The position numbers and the translations under genes are program-made. Shown in pieces: positions 8,052 through 15,949 of a DNA stretch of 26,421 nucleotides (positions within the stretch are counted from its first letter, which is position 1; the number at the start of each line of letters is the position of its first letter). The stretch is from JACCZR01 sp963844805 (lineage in GTDB: Bacteria > Actinomycetota > Thermoleophilia > Solirubrobacterales > Thermoleophilaceae), in the NCBI GenBank assembly GCA_963844805.1, contig CAWJPU010000014.1, positions 1-26,421 on the forward strand, in the 5' to 3' direction. The notes beneath the pieces are model-generated. The model saw only the letters and a list, made by a program, of their open reading frames with translations, had not been told where the DNA came from and searched no databases.

Positions 8052-8629
8052 TCGCCTCGGTCCGGGGCGAGGTCCTCTCCAAGGGGCCGGACGAGGTCGT
8101 CGTGGAGAGCGCGGGCGTGGGCTACCGGCTGGCGGTCTCCGCGGAGACCATGCGCTCGGTGCCCGCCAAGGGGCGGGAGGTGCTCCTGCTCTCGCACCTG
8201 GTGATGCGCGATGACGCCATCCAGCTCTACGGCTTCGCGTCCGACGCCGAGCGCGACCTGTTCCTGATGCTGGTGGGCGTGCAGGGGGTCGGCCCCAAGG
8301 TCGCCCTCGCGGTGCTCAGCGGCGGCTCGGCCAGCGAGCTGACCGCGGCCATCGCCGCCGGCGACGCGGCGCGCTTTCAGGCCGCGCCCGGGATCGGCAA
8401 GCGCACCGCCGAGCGGATCATCGTGGAGCTGCGCGAGAAGGTGGCCGGCGCGGTGGCCGAGCAGATCGTCGTCCGCCGCGGGACCGACTCCGACGACCCG
8501 CGCGCGCTCGCGCACGAGGGCCTGGTCGGGCTCGGCTTCCAGCCCGCCGAGGCCGACGAGATGCTCGAGGGCGTCAGCGGCGACACGCCCGAGGATCTGC
8601 TCGCCGAGGCGCTGAGGGCGGTGGCGTGA
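8048..8629 (+). CDS. ruvA: Holliday junction branch migration protein RuvA
   Basis: Tetrameric Holliday-junction-binding protein that loads RuvB rings and holds the junction open. The protein is 193 aa, typical. Domain I is an OB fold (MIASVRGEVLSKGPDEVVVE, then GYRLAVSAETM). Domain II carries two helix-hairpin-helix motifs (LVGVQGVGPKVALAVLSG and FQAAPGIGKRTAERIIVELR). Domain III, the RuvB-binding three-helix bundle, is HEGLVGLGFQPAEADEML onward. It starts inside the ruvC stop and ends inside the ruvB start (GTGA). Nothing unusual is seen. Confidence 0.96.
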   Translation: MIASVRGEVLSKGPDEVVVESAGVGYRLAVSAETMRSVPAKGREVLLLSHLVMRDDAIQLYGFASDAERDLFLMLVGVQGVGPKVALAVLSGGSASELTAAIAAGDAARFQAAPGIGKRTAERIIVELREKVAGAVAEQIVVRRGTDSDDPRALAHEGLVGLGFQPAEADEMLEGVSGDTPEDLLAEALRAVA

Positions 8630-9657
8630 GCGGGATCCGCACACCCGGCGTCGAGCGGCTCCAGGACCCCGAGCCCGAGGGCGGCGAGGAGGAGCTCGAC
8701 CGCTCGCTGCGCCCCCGCCGGCTGGAAGACTTCGTCGGCCAGAAGGCGGTCAAGGAGCAGCTGCAGGTGTTCGTCGAGGCCGCCCGGGCCCGCGACGAGG
8801 CGCTCGACCACGTGCTGCTGGCCGGACCGCCGGGGCTGGGCAAGACCTCGCTGGCGCTGATCGTCGCCGAAGAGCTGGGCGTGCCGATCCAGCTCGCGTC
8901 GGGCCCCGCCTTCGAGCGCAAGGGCGACGTCGCCTCCCAGCTCACCTCGCTCGAGCCGCGCAGCGTGTTCTTCGTCGACGAGATCCACCGCCTCCCGCGC
9001 GCGCTGGAGGAGACCTTCTACCCGGCGATGGAGGACCGCCAGCTGCCGATCACGGTCGGCCAGGGGGCGGGCGCGCGGATCGTGACGCTCAACCTGCCGT
9101 CCTTCACGATGATCGGGGCCACCACCCGCTCCGGCCTGCTGACCACGCCGCTGCGCGACCGCTTCGGGGTGACCCTGCGGCTCGAGCTCTACGAGCCCGA
9201 GGAGCTGGGCCGGATCGTCACGCGCTCGGCGGCGATCCTCGATACGGAGATCGACCCGGCCGGCGCCGAGATCATCGCGTCGCGCTCGCGCGGGACGCCC
9301 CGGGTGGCCAACCGGCTGCTCAAGCGCGTGCGCGACTACGCCGAGGTGCGCGGCCGGGGCGTGATCGACGCCAAGACCGCCGAGGAGGCCCTGGCCCTGC
9401 TCGAGGTCGACGAGGCCGGCCTCGACCGCCTGGACCGCGACGTGCTGCGGGCGCTGTGCGAGAAGTTCGGCGGCGGCCCCGTGGGGCTGTCCACGCTGGC
9501 GATCTCGGTGGGGGAGGAGCCGGACACGATCGAGGACGTGCTGGAGCCGTTCCTGCTGCGCTCGGGCTTCATCATGCGCACCCCGCGGGGCCGCGTGGCC
9601 ACCGATCGCGCGTGGGCCCACGTGGGGCTCGAACGGCCCGGTGGCGGCCTGTTCTAG
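8626..9657 (+). CDS. ruvB: Holliday junction branch migration ATPase RuvB
   Basis: Hexameric AAA+ motor that drives branch migration with RuvA. The protein is 343 aa, normal for the family. It has the N-terminal RPRRLEDFVGQKAVKEQL, Walker A GPPGLGKTSLA, Walker B FFVDEIHRL, sensor 1 MIGATTRSGLLTTPLRDRFG with the arginine finger region, and sensor 2 RSRGTPRVANRLLKRVRD. The C-terminal winged helix (GGGPVGLSTLAISVGEEPDT) binds DNA. The GTG at 8626 overlaps the ruvA stop and yields MSGIRTPGVERLQDPE. It is the last gene of the ruv unit before a 32-nt gap holding the next start's promoter-like hexamer. Confidence 0.97.
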   Translation: MSGIRTPGVERLQDPEPEGGEEELDRSLRPRRLEDFVGQKAVKEQLQVFVEAARARDEALDHVLLAGPPGLGKTSLALIVAEELGVPIQLASGPAFERKGDVASQLTSLEPRSVFFVDEIHRLPRALEETFYPAMEDRQLPITVGQGAGARIVTLNLPSFTMIGATTRSGLLTTPLRDRFGVTLRLELYEPEELGRIVTRSAAILDTEIDPAGAEIIASRSRGTPRVANRLLKRVRDYAEVRGRGVIDAKTAEEALALLEVDEAGLDRLDRDVLRALCEKFGGGPVGLSTLAISVGEEPDTIEDVLEPFLLRSGFIMRTPRGRVATDRAWAHVGLERPGGGLF

Positions 9658-9675
9658 CCAACGGGGCGCCTCGCC

Positions 9676-9681
9676 TACCCT
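9676..9681 (+). promoter_or_regulatory. Putative -10 box of the zinc-ribbon/PAS-like gene and secDF
   Basis: TACCCT eight bases before the GTG at 9690, in the only gap of the ruvB-secDF stretch. There is no Shine-Dalgarno. It would separate the ruv unit from the secretion unit. Confidence 0.35.
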
Positions 9682-9689
9682 TAGCGGCT

Positions 9690-10133
9690 GTGCCGAACTT
9701 CATCTGTCCCAACTGCGGCGAGCGCAGCCTCGGCACCGAGCGCACCGCCGGGTTCCAGAACCGCCCCAAGGCCTGTAAGCGATGCGGTTTCGGCTTTCTG
9801 TTCGAGTTGCTCGACGACTACTACCCGGCCCCCAACGCGGCCTTCTTCGTCTGCGACCAGGAGGGCCGGCTGATCGGCACCGGGCGTGGGGTGCGCGAGC
9901 TCACCGGGCTCGGCGATCTCGACGTGATCGGCCGTGACGCCCGTGAGGTGCTCGGGCTCGAGTTCGAGAACGGCGACGATCACATCTCGACGGCGCTGGA
10001 GTGGGGCGTGCGGGTCCTCGACAAGGCCGTCGTGGTGCACGCCGAAGGCGACCGGCCGGAGCCGGCGAAGGCCGACATCTTCCCCGCCTACGACGAGGAC
10101 GGCGGACTTCTGCTGGTGTTGACCCCCAGGTGA
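9690..10133 (+). CDS. Zinc-ribbon protein with a PAS-like domain
   Basis: A 147-aa cytosolic protein I cannot name. The N-terminus is a zinc ribbon: C6-P-N-C9 and C29-K-R-C32 separated by 19 residues (MPNFICPNCGERSLGTERTA, then ACKRCGFGFLFELLDDYY). From about residue 50 it resembles a PAS sensor fold: AAFFVCDQEGRLIGTGRGVR, ELTGLGDLDVIGRDAREVLG, then a strand-rich end with EGDRPEPAKADIFPAYDEDG and LLLVLTPR. GTG 9690 is the only start that keeps the first CxxC. It overlaps secDF by 4 bp (GTGA), so the two are probably translated together. In many actinobacteria this slot between ruvB and secD holds yajC; this protein has no membrane helix and is not YajC. A redox-, metal- or ligand-sensing role is inference. 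Confidence 0.75.
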   Translation: MPNFICPNCGERSLGTERTAGFQNRPKACKRCGFGFLFELLDDYYPAPNAAFFVCDQEGRLIGTGRGVRELTGLGDLDVIGRDAREVLGLEFENGDDHISTALEWGVRVLDKAVVVHAEGDRPEPAKADIFPAYDEDGGLLLVLTPR

Positions 10134-13100
10134 CCTCCCGCACCCGCAACCTCTCGATCCTCGGGGCGACGATCGTGCTGGTCGTCCTCGCCCTGCTGGT
10201 GATCATCCCGGGGACGCCGCTGTCGAAGCCGACGGTGCTCGGCCTGGATCTTCGCGGCGGCGTCGAGCTGGTCTACGAGGCGCGGCCCACGCCGAAGGTG
10301 CCGCAGGTCACGCCCGAGGCGGTCCAGGACGCGATCACCACCATCCGCAAGCGCACCGACGCCCTCGGCGTCTCCGAGCCGGAGATCCAGCAGGCGGGCG
10401 CCAACCAGATCTCGATCGGCCTGCCCGACGTGGACAACGCCGACCGCGCGATCGAACAGGTGGGCACCACCGCCCAGCTGCAGTTCTACGACTGGGAGCC
10501 GAACATCCTCGGCGACCGCGGGCCCGACTCGCCCTTCGCGGGCTCCCGCGCGCTGTACGACGCGGTCTCGTTGGCCTCGAAGTCCAAGCCCAAGGCGGAG
10601 AAGACCGACCTGCCGCCGGACAACCCGCGCAACCTGACCCCCGAGCAGGCCGACCGGCAGAACGACTCGTCGAAGGACAAGTACTACCTCTTCGGCCCCG
10701 ACAAGAAGCTGGTCGCCGGGCCGGACGCGTCGTGCAAGGAGCTGCTGTCCGACTACGAGCCGCGCGGCGACCCCGGCACCCGAAAGTACGCCAAGGACAC
10801 GGAGTGCGCGAAGGAGCTGCGCGCGCTCGGCGACGGCGGGCCGCCGCCGGGCAGCCAGGTGCTCAAGGTGCCGCAGGGGATCGTGGTCGTGGAGGCCGAG
10901 CGGGCAAGGAACCAGCCCGCGCGGATCAAGCGCTACTTCGTGCTCGAGGACGACTCCGAGCTCTCGGGCGCGGAGGTCACCAGCCCCGAGGCGGCGACCG
11001 ACCAGCAGACCCAGGAGCCGATCGTGTCGATGCAGTTCACCGACACGGGGCGCAAGGCGTTCGCGGCCGCCACCAAGCGCGAGGCCCAGCGCGGCGCCAA
11101 CCAGCTGCTGCCGCCCGGCACCCCGCGCGAGCAGGCCTTCCAGCGCTTCGCGATCACGCTCGACAACAAGATCGTCTCGCTGGCGACGATCGACTTCGCC
11201 GAGAACCCGGAGGGGATCGACGGCCGCACGGGCGCGCAGATCAACGGCATCGGCAGCGTGCAGGACACCCAGGACCTCGCCGAGAGCCTGCGCATCGGCG
11301 CTCTGCCCATCGAGCTCAAGCTGATCTCCCAGACGCAGGTCTCGGCCAGCCTCGGCCAGCAGGCGCTGGACCAGGGCCTGACCGCCGGCCTGGTCGGCCT
11401 GCTGCTGACGATCCTGTTCCTGATCGCCTTCTACCGCGTGCTCGGCGGAGTCGCGGCGATAGCGCTCGTGATCTATGCGGTGCTGCTGTTCGCGGTGGTC
11501 AAGCTGATCCCGATCACGCTCACGCTGCCCGGCATCGCGGGCCTCGTGCTGACGCTGGCGGTCGCGGCCGACGCGAACGTCGTCATGTACGAGCGCATCA
11601 AGGAGGAGGCGAGAGCGGGCAGATCGATACCCGCGGCCATCACCGGCGGCTACGGCAAGGCGCTGAGGACGATCATCGACGCGAACGTCGTGACCATCGG
11701 CGTGGCGTTCGTGCTGTTCACGCTCGCCACCGCGGGCGTCAAGGGCTTCGCCTTCACGCTGGGCATCGGCACGATCATCTCGCTGCTCACCGCGGTGCTC
11801 GCCACGTCGGCGATCCTCGGCACGCTCGCGCGGTCGAAGCTCCTCTCGTCGCGCCACGCCCTCGGCGCCGGCAAGCAGCGAGCCACATGGCGCTTCGACT
11901 TCATGGGCTACTCGAAGTTCTTCTTCTCGTTCTCGGGAATGGTCCTGATCGCCGGGCGCGCTGGCCATCGCCGGCCTGGGGCTGAACTTCGGGATCGACT
12001 TCGAGTCCGGCACCCGCATCACCACGCCACTGGAGCGGAAGGCCAGCGTGGACGAGGTGCGCGACACCCTCGGCCCGCTCGGCTACGGGGACGCCGAGGT
12101 GCAGACGGTGGAGGACCCCGCGCTCGGGGCGAACATCGTCCAGATCTCCACCGGCACGCTGCGCCCGGAGGAGGTGACCCGGGTCCAGGACAGACTGGAC
12201 CAGCGCTTCGGGATCGATCAGGCGGAGTTCACGAGCTCATCGGTGGGCCCGACCTTCGGGACCCAGATCGCCAGGACGGCGGTGCTGGCGATCATCGTCT
12301 CGCTGATCCTGATCTCGCTCTACATCGGGCTGAGATTCGAGTTCAAGTACGCGGTGCCGGTGCTCATTGCGCTGTGCCACGACCTGCTGATCACGGCGGG
12401 CGTGTACGCGCTGTTCGGGCGGGAGGTCACCACGGCCACCGTCGCGGCGCTGCTCACCATCCTCGGCTACTCGCTCTACGACACGATCATCGTGTTCGAC
12501 CGAATACGCGAGAACGTGCCGCGCATGCCGCGGGCGACCTACTCGCAGATCGTCAACCGCTCGATGTCCGAGGTGCTCACCCGGTCGCTGGTGACCAGCT
12601 TCTCGGCGCTGATGCCGATCGCCGCCCTGATGGTGTTCGGCGGAGAGACCCTGCGCGACTTCGCGTTCGCGTTGCTCGTCGGCGTGTTCTCCGGCGCATA
12701 CTCGTCGATCTTCATCGCCGCGCCGGTGCTGGTCGAGTGGAAGGAGCGCGAGCCGCTCTACCGCCGCCGGCGCAAGCTGGTGCGCCAGGCCAACAACGGC
12801 GTGATCCCCCCTTCGCCGACGAGGGCACGACCCCCGCCGCCGAGGAGCAGCGCCCGGCCGCCGCTCCGGCCGACACCCGGGCGCAGCGGTCGAGGCGGCG
12901 CCGCGCCGCCGCGCCCGAGGCGCCACCGGCGGCGGAGACGCCGCCAACGCCGCCGGAGACGCCGCCGCCGGCTGCGCCTGCGGCTACGGAGGAGTCGCCG
13001 AAGCCCGCCCCGGAGGGCGACGGCGACGGGGCCAAGCCGCCCAGCCGGACCACCAGCACCACGTCGAGCACAGGTGGGCGGGCCAAGCCCAAGCAGAAGA

Positions 13101-13138
13101 GCAAGCGGTCCCGCAACCGAAAGCACGGGAGGAGGTAG
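10130..13138 (+). CDS. secDF: Fused preprotein translocase accessory subunit SecDF (two frame breaks)
   Basis: RND-type proton-driven membrane subunit that pulls secreted proteins through SecYEG. SecD starts at GTG 10130 with a membrane helix (LSILGATIVLVVLALLVIIP) and LGLDLRGGVELVYE, followed by a long periplasmic P1 region (to about residue 405) and five-helix bundle with VAADANVVMYERIKEEARAG. SecF continues without a stop: DFMGYSKFFFSFSG, GLNFGIDFESGT and ILGYSLYDTIIVFDRIREN. An extra G at 11954-11956 and a missing C in the run 12806-12811 break the frame; after correction the protein is about 1,000 aa. The last ~110 residues are a Pro/Ala/Glu-rich tail ending in KPKQKSKRSRNRKHGRR, probably cytosolic and ribosome- or lipid-contacting. 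A fused SecDF is less common in actinobacteria than separate genes. Confidence 0.92.
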   Translation: MTSRTRNLSILGATIVLVVLALLVIIPGTPLSKPTVLGLDLRGGVELVYEARPTPKVPQVTPEAVQDAITTIRKRTDALGVSEPEIQQAGANQISIGLPDVDNADRAIEQVGTTAQLQFYDWEPNILGDRGPDSPFAGSRALYDAVSLASKSKPKAEKTDLPPDNPRNLTPEQADRQNDSSKDKYYLFGPDKKLVAGPDASCKELLSDYEPRGDPGTRKYAKDTECAKELRALGDGGPPPGSQVLKVPQGIVVVEAERARNQPARIKRYFVLEDDSELSGAEVTSPEAATDQQTQEPIVSMQFTDTGRKAFAAATKREAQRGANQLLPPGTPREQAFQRFAITLDNKIVSLATIDFAENPEGIDGRTGAQINGIGSVQDTQDLAESLRIGALPIELKLISQTQVSASLGQQALDQGLTAGLVGLLLTILFLIAFYRVLGGVAAIALVIYAVLLFAVVKLIPITLTLPGIAGLVLTLAVAADANVVMYERIKEEARAGRSIPAAITGGYGKALRTIIDANVVTIGVAFVLFTLATAGVKGFAFTLGIGTIISLLTAVLATSAILGTLARSKLLSSRHALGAGKQRATWRFDFMGYSKFFFSFSGMVLIAGRAGHRRPGAELRDRLRVRHPHHHATGAEGQRGRGARHPRPARLRGRRGADGGGPRARGEHRPDLHRHAAPGGGDPGPGQTGPALRDRSGGVHELIGGPDLRDPDRQDGGAGDHRLADPDLALHRAEIRVQVRGAGAHCAVPRPADHGGRVRAVRAGGHHGHRRGAAHHPRLLALRHDHRVRPNTRERAAHAAGDLLADRQPLDVRGAHPVAGDQLLGADADRRPDGVRRRDPARLRVRVARRRVLRRILVDLHRRAGAGRVEGARAALPPPAQAGAPGQQRRDPPFADEGTTPAAEEQRPAAAPADTRAQRSRRRRAAAPEAPPAAETPPTPPETPPPAAPAATEESPKPAPEGDGDGAKPPSRTTSTTSSTGGRAKPKQKSKRSRNRKHGRR
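13127..13135 (+). promoter_or_regulatory. Strong Shine-Dalgarno site for the small membrane protein gene
   Basis: GGGAGGAGG ending 7 nt before the ATG at 13143, overlapping the secDF stop region. It is one of the few strong ribosome-binding sites in the window and fixes this start. Confidence 0.7.
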
Positions 13139-13142
13139 CGCC

Positions 13143-13424
13143 ATGGCAATGCTCGTGTGGGTGATGATGGGAATCGCGGTCTGGCACTTCACCGTGTTCG
13201 TGCCCGACCACTTCTACGGCGGCATCGTGCTGGCGTTCCTGGCCGCGGTGGTGGGTTCCGCGGTGTTCGGCGTGATCGTGAGCGGGTTCACGATTCCCGG
13301 GCAGAGCGACACCGACCTGGTGCAGGCGTTCATCGCCATCCCCGGCGCGCTCATCGCGCTGGCCGCGCTGTACTTCTACGGCGCCGCCCGCGACCGGGCC
13401 GCGGGAATAGACCGCATCGTCTAG
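13143..13424 (+). CDS. Small three-helix membrane protein of unknown function
   Basis: A 93-aa integral membrane protein with no domain I recognise. Three hydrophobic segments are visible: about residues 4-21 (LVWVMMGIAVWHFTVFV), 26-49 (GGIVLAFLAAVVGSAVFGVI) and 61-80 (AFIAIPGALIALAALYFYG). They are joined by short loops, the second carrying FTIPGQSDTD, and the chain ends in a short charged tail (ARDRAAGIDRIV). The start is fixed by a strong ribosome-binding site four bases after the secDF stop, so it belongs to the secretion operon and is its last gene; a hairpin follows. A small-membrane-protein role beside SecDF is possible by position only. Confidence 0.8.
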   Translation: MAMLVWVMMGIAVWHFTVFVPDHFYGGIVLAFLAAVVGSAVFGVIVSGFTIPGQSDTDLVQAFIAIPGALIALAALYFYGAARDRAAGIDRIV

Positions 13425-13429
13425 GAAAA

Positions 13430-13446
13430 GCGGGGGCGAACCCCGC
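13430..13446 (+). terminator. Stem-loop terminator after the secDF unit
   Basis: GCGGGG and CCCGC-type arms pair perfectly over six bases with a GCGAA loop, preceded by AAAA and six bases after the stop codon. There is no strong T-run. It separates the secDF unit from recJ. Confidence 0.6.
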
Positions 13447-13467
13447 CGTTCCGTCGGCTCCGGCTCG

Positions 13468-13473
13468 CAGAAT
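13468..13473 (+). promoter_or_regulatory. Putative -10 box of recJ (leaderless)
   Basis: CAGAAT seven bases before the ATG at 13481, identical in sequence and spacing to the ruvC hexamer. It overlaps the earlier in-frame ATG at 13472, which favours 13481 as the true start. Confidence 0.4.
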
Positions 13474-13480
13474 GAGCCGG

Positions 13481-15937
13481 ATGTCCGACCGCCCCTCCCG
13501 TTGGTCCGCGCCCCCGTATCCGGTGGCGCGCGCGGTGCGGCTGTCGGAGGAGCTCGCGTTGCCTCTGGAAGTGGCCACCGTGCTGGCCCGGCGCGGGTTC
13601 GAGACGCCCGAGGCGGCGCGCGAGTTCATGACCGCGGACCGCCGGGACGACCCCGCCACGCTGCCCGGCGCGCCGCAGGCGTGCGAGCTGATCCTCGACC
13701 ACGTCCGGCGGGGCTCGCCGATCGTCGTCCACGGCGACTACGACGTGGACGGCGTCTGCTCCACGGCGCTCGCCGTGGAGACCCTGCGCGCGCTGGGTGC
13801 CGCGCCCGGCTGGCGGCTGCCCAGCCGCTCGGAGGGCTACGGGCTGTCGCGGGAGACGGTCGAGGAGCTCGCGTCCAAGGGTGCGGGCCTGCTGGTGACG
13901 GTGGACTGCGGCATCACCGCCGTCGAGGAGGTGGCCGCCGCCCGCGCGGCCGGGCTCGACGTGCTGGTGACCGACCACCACCGTCCGGGCGACGAGCTGC
14001 CCGACTGCCCGCTGGTGCATCCCGCTCTGGGGAGCTTCGGCACCCCCGAGCTGTGCGCTGCGGGGGTGGCGCTGAAGCTGTCCGAGGGGCTGTTCGCCGC
14101 GGCGGGGCGCGATCCCCGCGAGGCCGAGGCCGGCCTGGACCTGGCCGCGCTGGCCACGGTCTGCGACCTCGTGCCGCTGCGCGGCGAGAACCGGCGCATC
14201 GTCCGCGACGGGCTCGCGGCGATGGCGCGCTCGCCGCGGGTGGGGCTGCGGGCGCTGATGAAGGTGGCCGGGCTGGACCCGTCGGAGCTCTCGGCCTCCG
14301 CGCTCGGCTTCCGGCTCGGGCCGCGGATCAACGCGGCCGGTCGCCTCGGCCGGGCCGACGGCCCCCTCGAGCTGATGCTGTCCCGCGACCCCGAGCGGGC
14401 GGATCAGATCGCGCAGGAGCTCGACGGCCTGAACCTGGACCGCCGCGAGGAGGAGACGCGCATCCTGTTCGCCGCCGAGGCGCAGGCCTCGGCCCAGGCC
14501 CACCGGGCGGCGATGGTGGTTGCCGGCGAGGGCTGGCACCCCGGCGTGGTGGGGATCGTGGCCTCGCGGCTGGTCGAGCGCTGGCACCGCCCGTGCGTCG
14601 TCGCGGCGATCGCCGATGACGGCACGGTGAAGGGCTCGGGCCGCTCGATATCGGCCTACGACCTCCACGCCGGGCTGGGGGCGTGCGCGCCGCTGCTCAC
14701 CCGCTTCGGGGGGCACCGCATGGCGGCGGGAGTGGAGCTGACCGCCCACTCGCTGCCCGGCTTCGCCCACGCCCTCGCCGCCCACGCGGCGGCGGCGCTC
14801 ACGCCCGCGGACCTCATCCCCGAGGAGCGGGTCGACGCAGTGCTGCCCGCCGGGGCGCTCGGCCTGGAGCTGGCGGAGGCGATGGAGTCGCTGGGGCCGT
14901 TCGGCATGGGCAACCCGCAGCCCACGCTGCTGGTGCCGTCGGCACGGGTGGAGTCGGTAACCGGGATGGGCTCCGAGCGCCAGCACGCGCGCTTCACCCT
15001 CACCTCCGGCGGCGCCCGCGCGCGAGCGGTGGCCTTCGGCACCACTCCGCGGTCGCTGGAGGCCTGCACCGGCGACGGCCCGTGCGACGTCGCCTTCCGC
15101 CTCGAGCGCAACAGCTGGAACGGCGTGGTCGAGCCGCGCGTGCTGCTGCGCGCGGTGGGTCCGTCGAAGGCCGGCGCCGTGCGCTCGCTGGACGACGAGG
15201 AGCCGTTGTGGGAGGCAGTCCGCCACGAGCTCGCGGCCGACCCCACCGAACCCTGGCCCGCTCCCGGAGCGCCCTCGCGCGCGGTGCTCGACCGGCGCGG
15301 TCGCGGGGTGGCCGGGGTGGCCGGCGACCTCCTCACCAGCGGGGAGCCCACGCTGGTGGTATGCGCGGACGTGGCGCGACGGCGCGGCGGGCTGGCGCAG
15401 CTGGTTGCGGGCATGGCGCCCGGGGGGACCCTCGACGCGGTCGGCCTCGAGCACCTCGCTCGCGATCCCGGGCTCGCGGCCGGATACACCCACCTGGTGG
15501 CGCTGGACCCGCCGCTGGTCGCCGGCGGCCGCGAGCTCCTCGCCGCCGCGCCCGCAAGCGGCTTCGTGCACCTGGCGTGGGGCGCCCCCGAAGCGGAGTT
15601 CGCACTGGCGGTGTGGCGCGCGGGGCTCGACCTCCGCCCGCCACTGACCGCGGTCTACCGGGCCCTGCGTGAGGCCGGAGGCTGCCGCGGCGCCGAGCTG
15701 GAGCGGCTGCTGCGGGGCGACGGGCCGCACCCGCGCGCGGCGGCCACCTGCGCGCGGGTCGTGCGGGTGCTGGCCGAACTGGGCCTGGTCGAGGTCGAGG
15801 ACGGGCCCGAGCCCCAGCTGCGCGTCACCGACTCGCCCCGCACCGCGCTCGAGCGCTCGCCGGCGTACCGCGCCTACGCGGCCCGGCTCGAGGGGCTGGC
15901 GGGCCAGGTGGCCGCGAGCGCCGTGCAGGCTGCCTAG
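13481..15937 (+). CDS. recJ: Single-stranded-DNA-specific exonuclease RecJ with long C-terminal extension
   Basis: DHH-superfamily 5'-3' ssDNA exonuclease used in recombination, mismatch and base-excision repair. The catalytic core is complete: motif I VVHGDYDVDGVCSTAL, VTVDCGIT, the DHH box VTDHHRPGDELPDCPLVHPA, LATVCDLVPL, and GPRINAAGRLGRA. The DHHA1 part has GWHPGVVGIVASRLVERWHR, GSGRS and FGGHRMAAG. The OB-fold domain follows at about 440-560 (GPFGMGNPQPTLLVPSARV). Beyond it the protein continues for roughly 250 residues with a degenerate helicase-like or Rossmann-like region and a possible winged helix (AATCARVVRVLAELGLVEVE), giving ~818 aa against ~570 for a minimal RecJ. I chose ATG 13481 over 13472 because of the adjacent -10-like hexamer. 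The frame is uninterrupted. Confidence 0.93.
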   Translation: MSDRPSRWSAPPYPVARAVRLSEELALPLEVATVLARRGFETPEAAREFMTADRRDDPATLPGAPQACELILDHVRRGSPIVVHGDYDVDGVCSTALAVETLRALGAAPGWRLPSRSEGYGLSRETVEELASKGAGLLVTVDCGITAVEEVAAARAAGLDVLVTDHHRPGDELPDCPLVHPALGSFGTPELCAAGVALKLSEGLFAAAGRDPREAEAGLDLAALATVCDLVPLRGENRRIVRDGLAAMARSPRVGLRALMKVAGLDPSELSASALGFRLGPRINAAGRLGRADGPLELMLSRDPERADQIAQELDGLNLDRREEETRILFAAEAQASAQAHRAAMVVAGEGWHPGVVGIVASRLVERWHRPCVVAAIADDGTVKGSGRSISAYDLHAGLGACAPLLTRFGGHRMAAGVELTAHSLPGFAHALAAHAAAALTPADLIPEERVDAVLPAGALGLELAEAMESLGPFGMGNPQPTLLVPSARVESVTGMGSERQHARFTLTSGGARARAVAFGTTPRSLEACTGDGPCDVAFRLERNSWNGVVEPRVLLRAVGPSKAGAVRSLDDEEPLWEAVRHELAADPTEPWPAPGAPSRAVLDRRGRGVAGVAGDLLTSGEPTLVVCADVARRRGGLAQLVAGMAPGGTLDAVGLEHLARDPGLAAGYTHLVALDPPLVAGGRELLAAAPASGFVHLAWGAPEAEFALAVWRAGLDLRPPLTAVYRALREAGGCRGAELERLLRGDGPHPRAAATCARVVRVLAELGLVEVEDGPEPQLRVTDSPRTALERSPAYRAYAARLEGLAGQVAASAVQAA

Positions 15938-15940
15938 GCT
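15935..15940 (+). promoter_or_regulatory. Putative -10 box of cysC
   Basis: TAGGCT, a common actinobacterial -10 form, overlapping the recJ stop and nine bases before the ATG at 15950. No ribosome-binding site lies between. Confidence 0.4.
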
Positions 15941-15949
15941 GCTCGCCAC

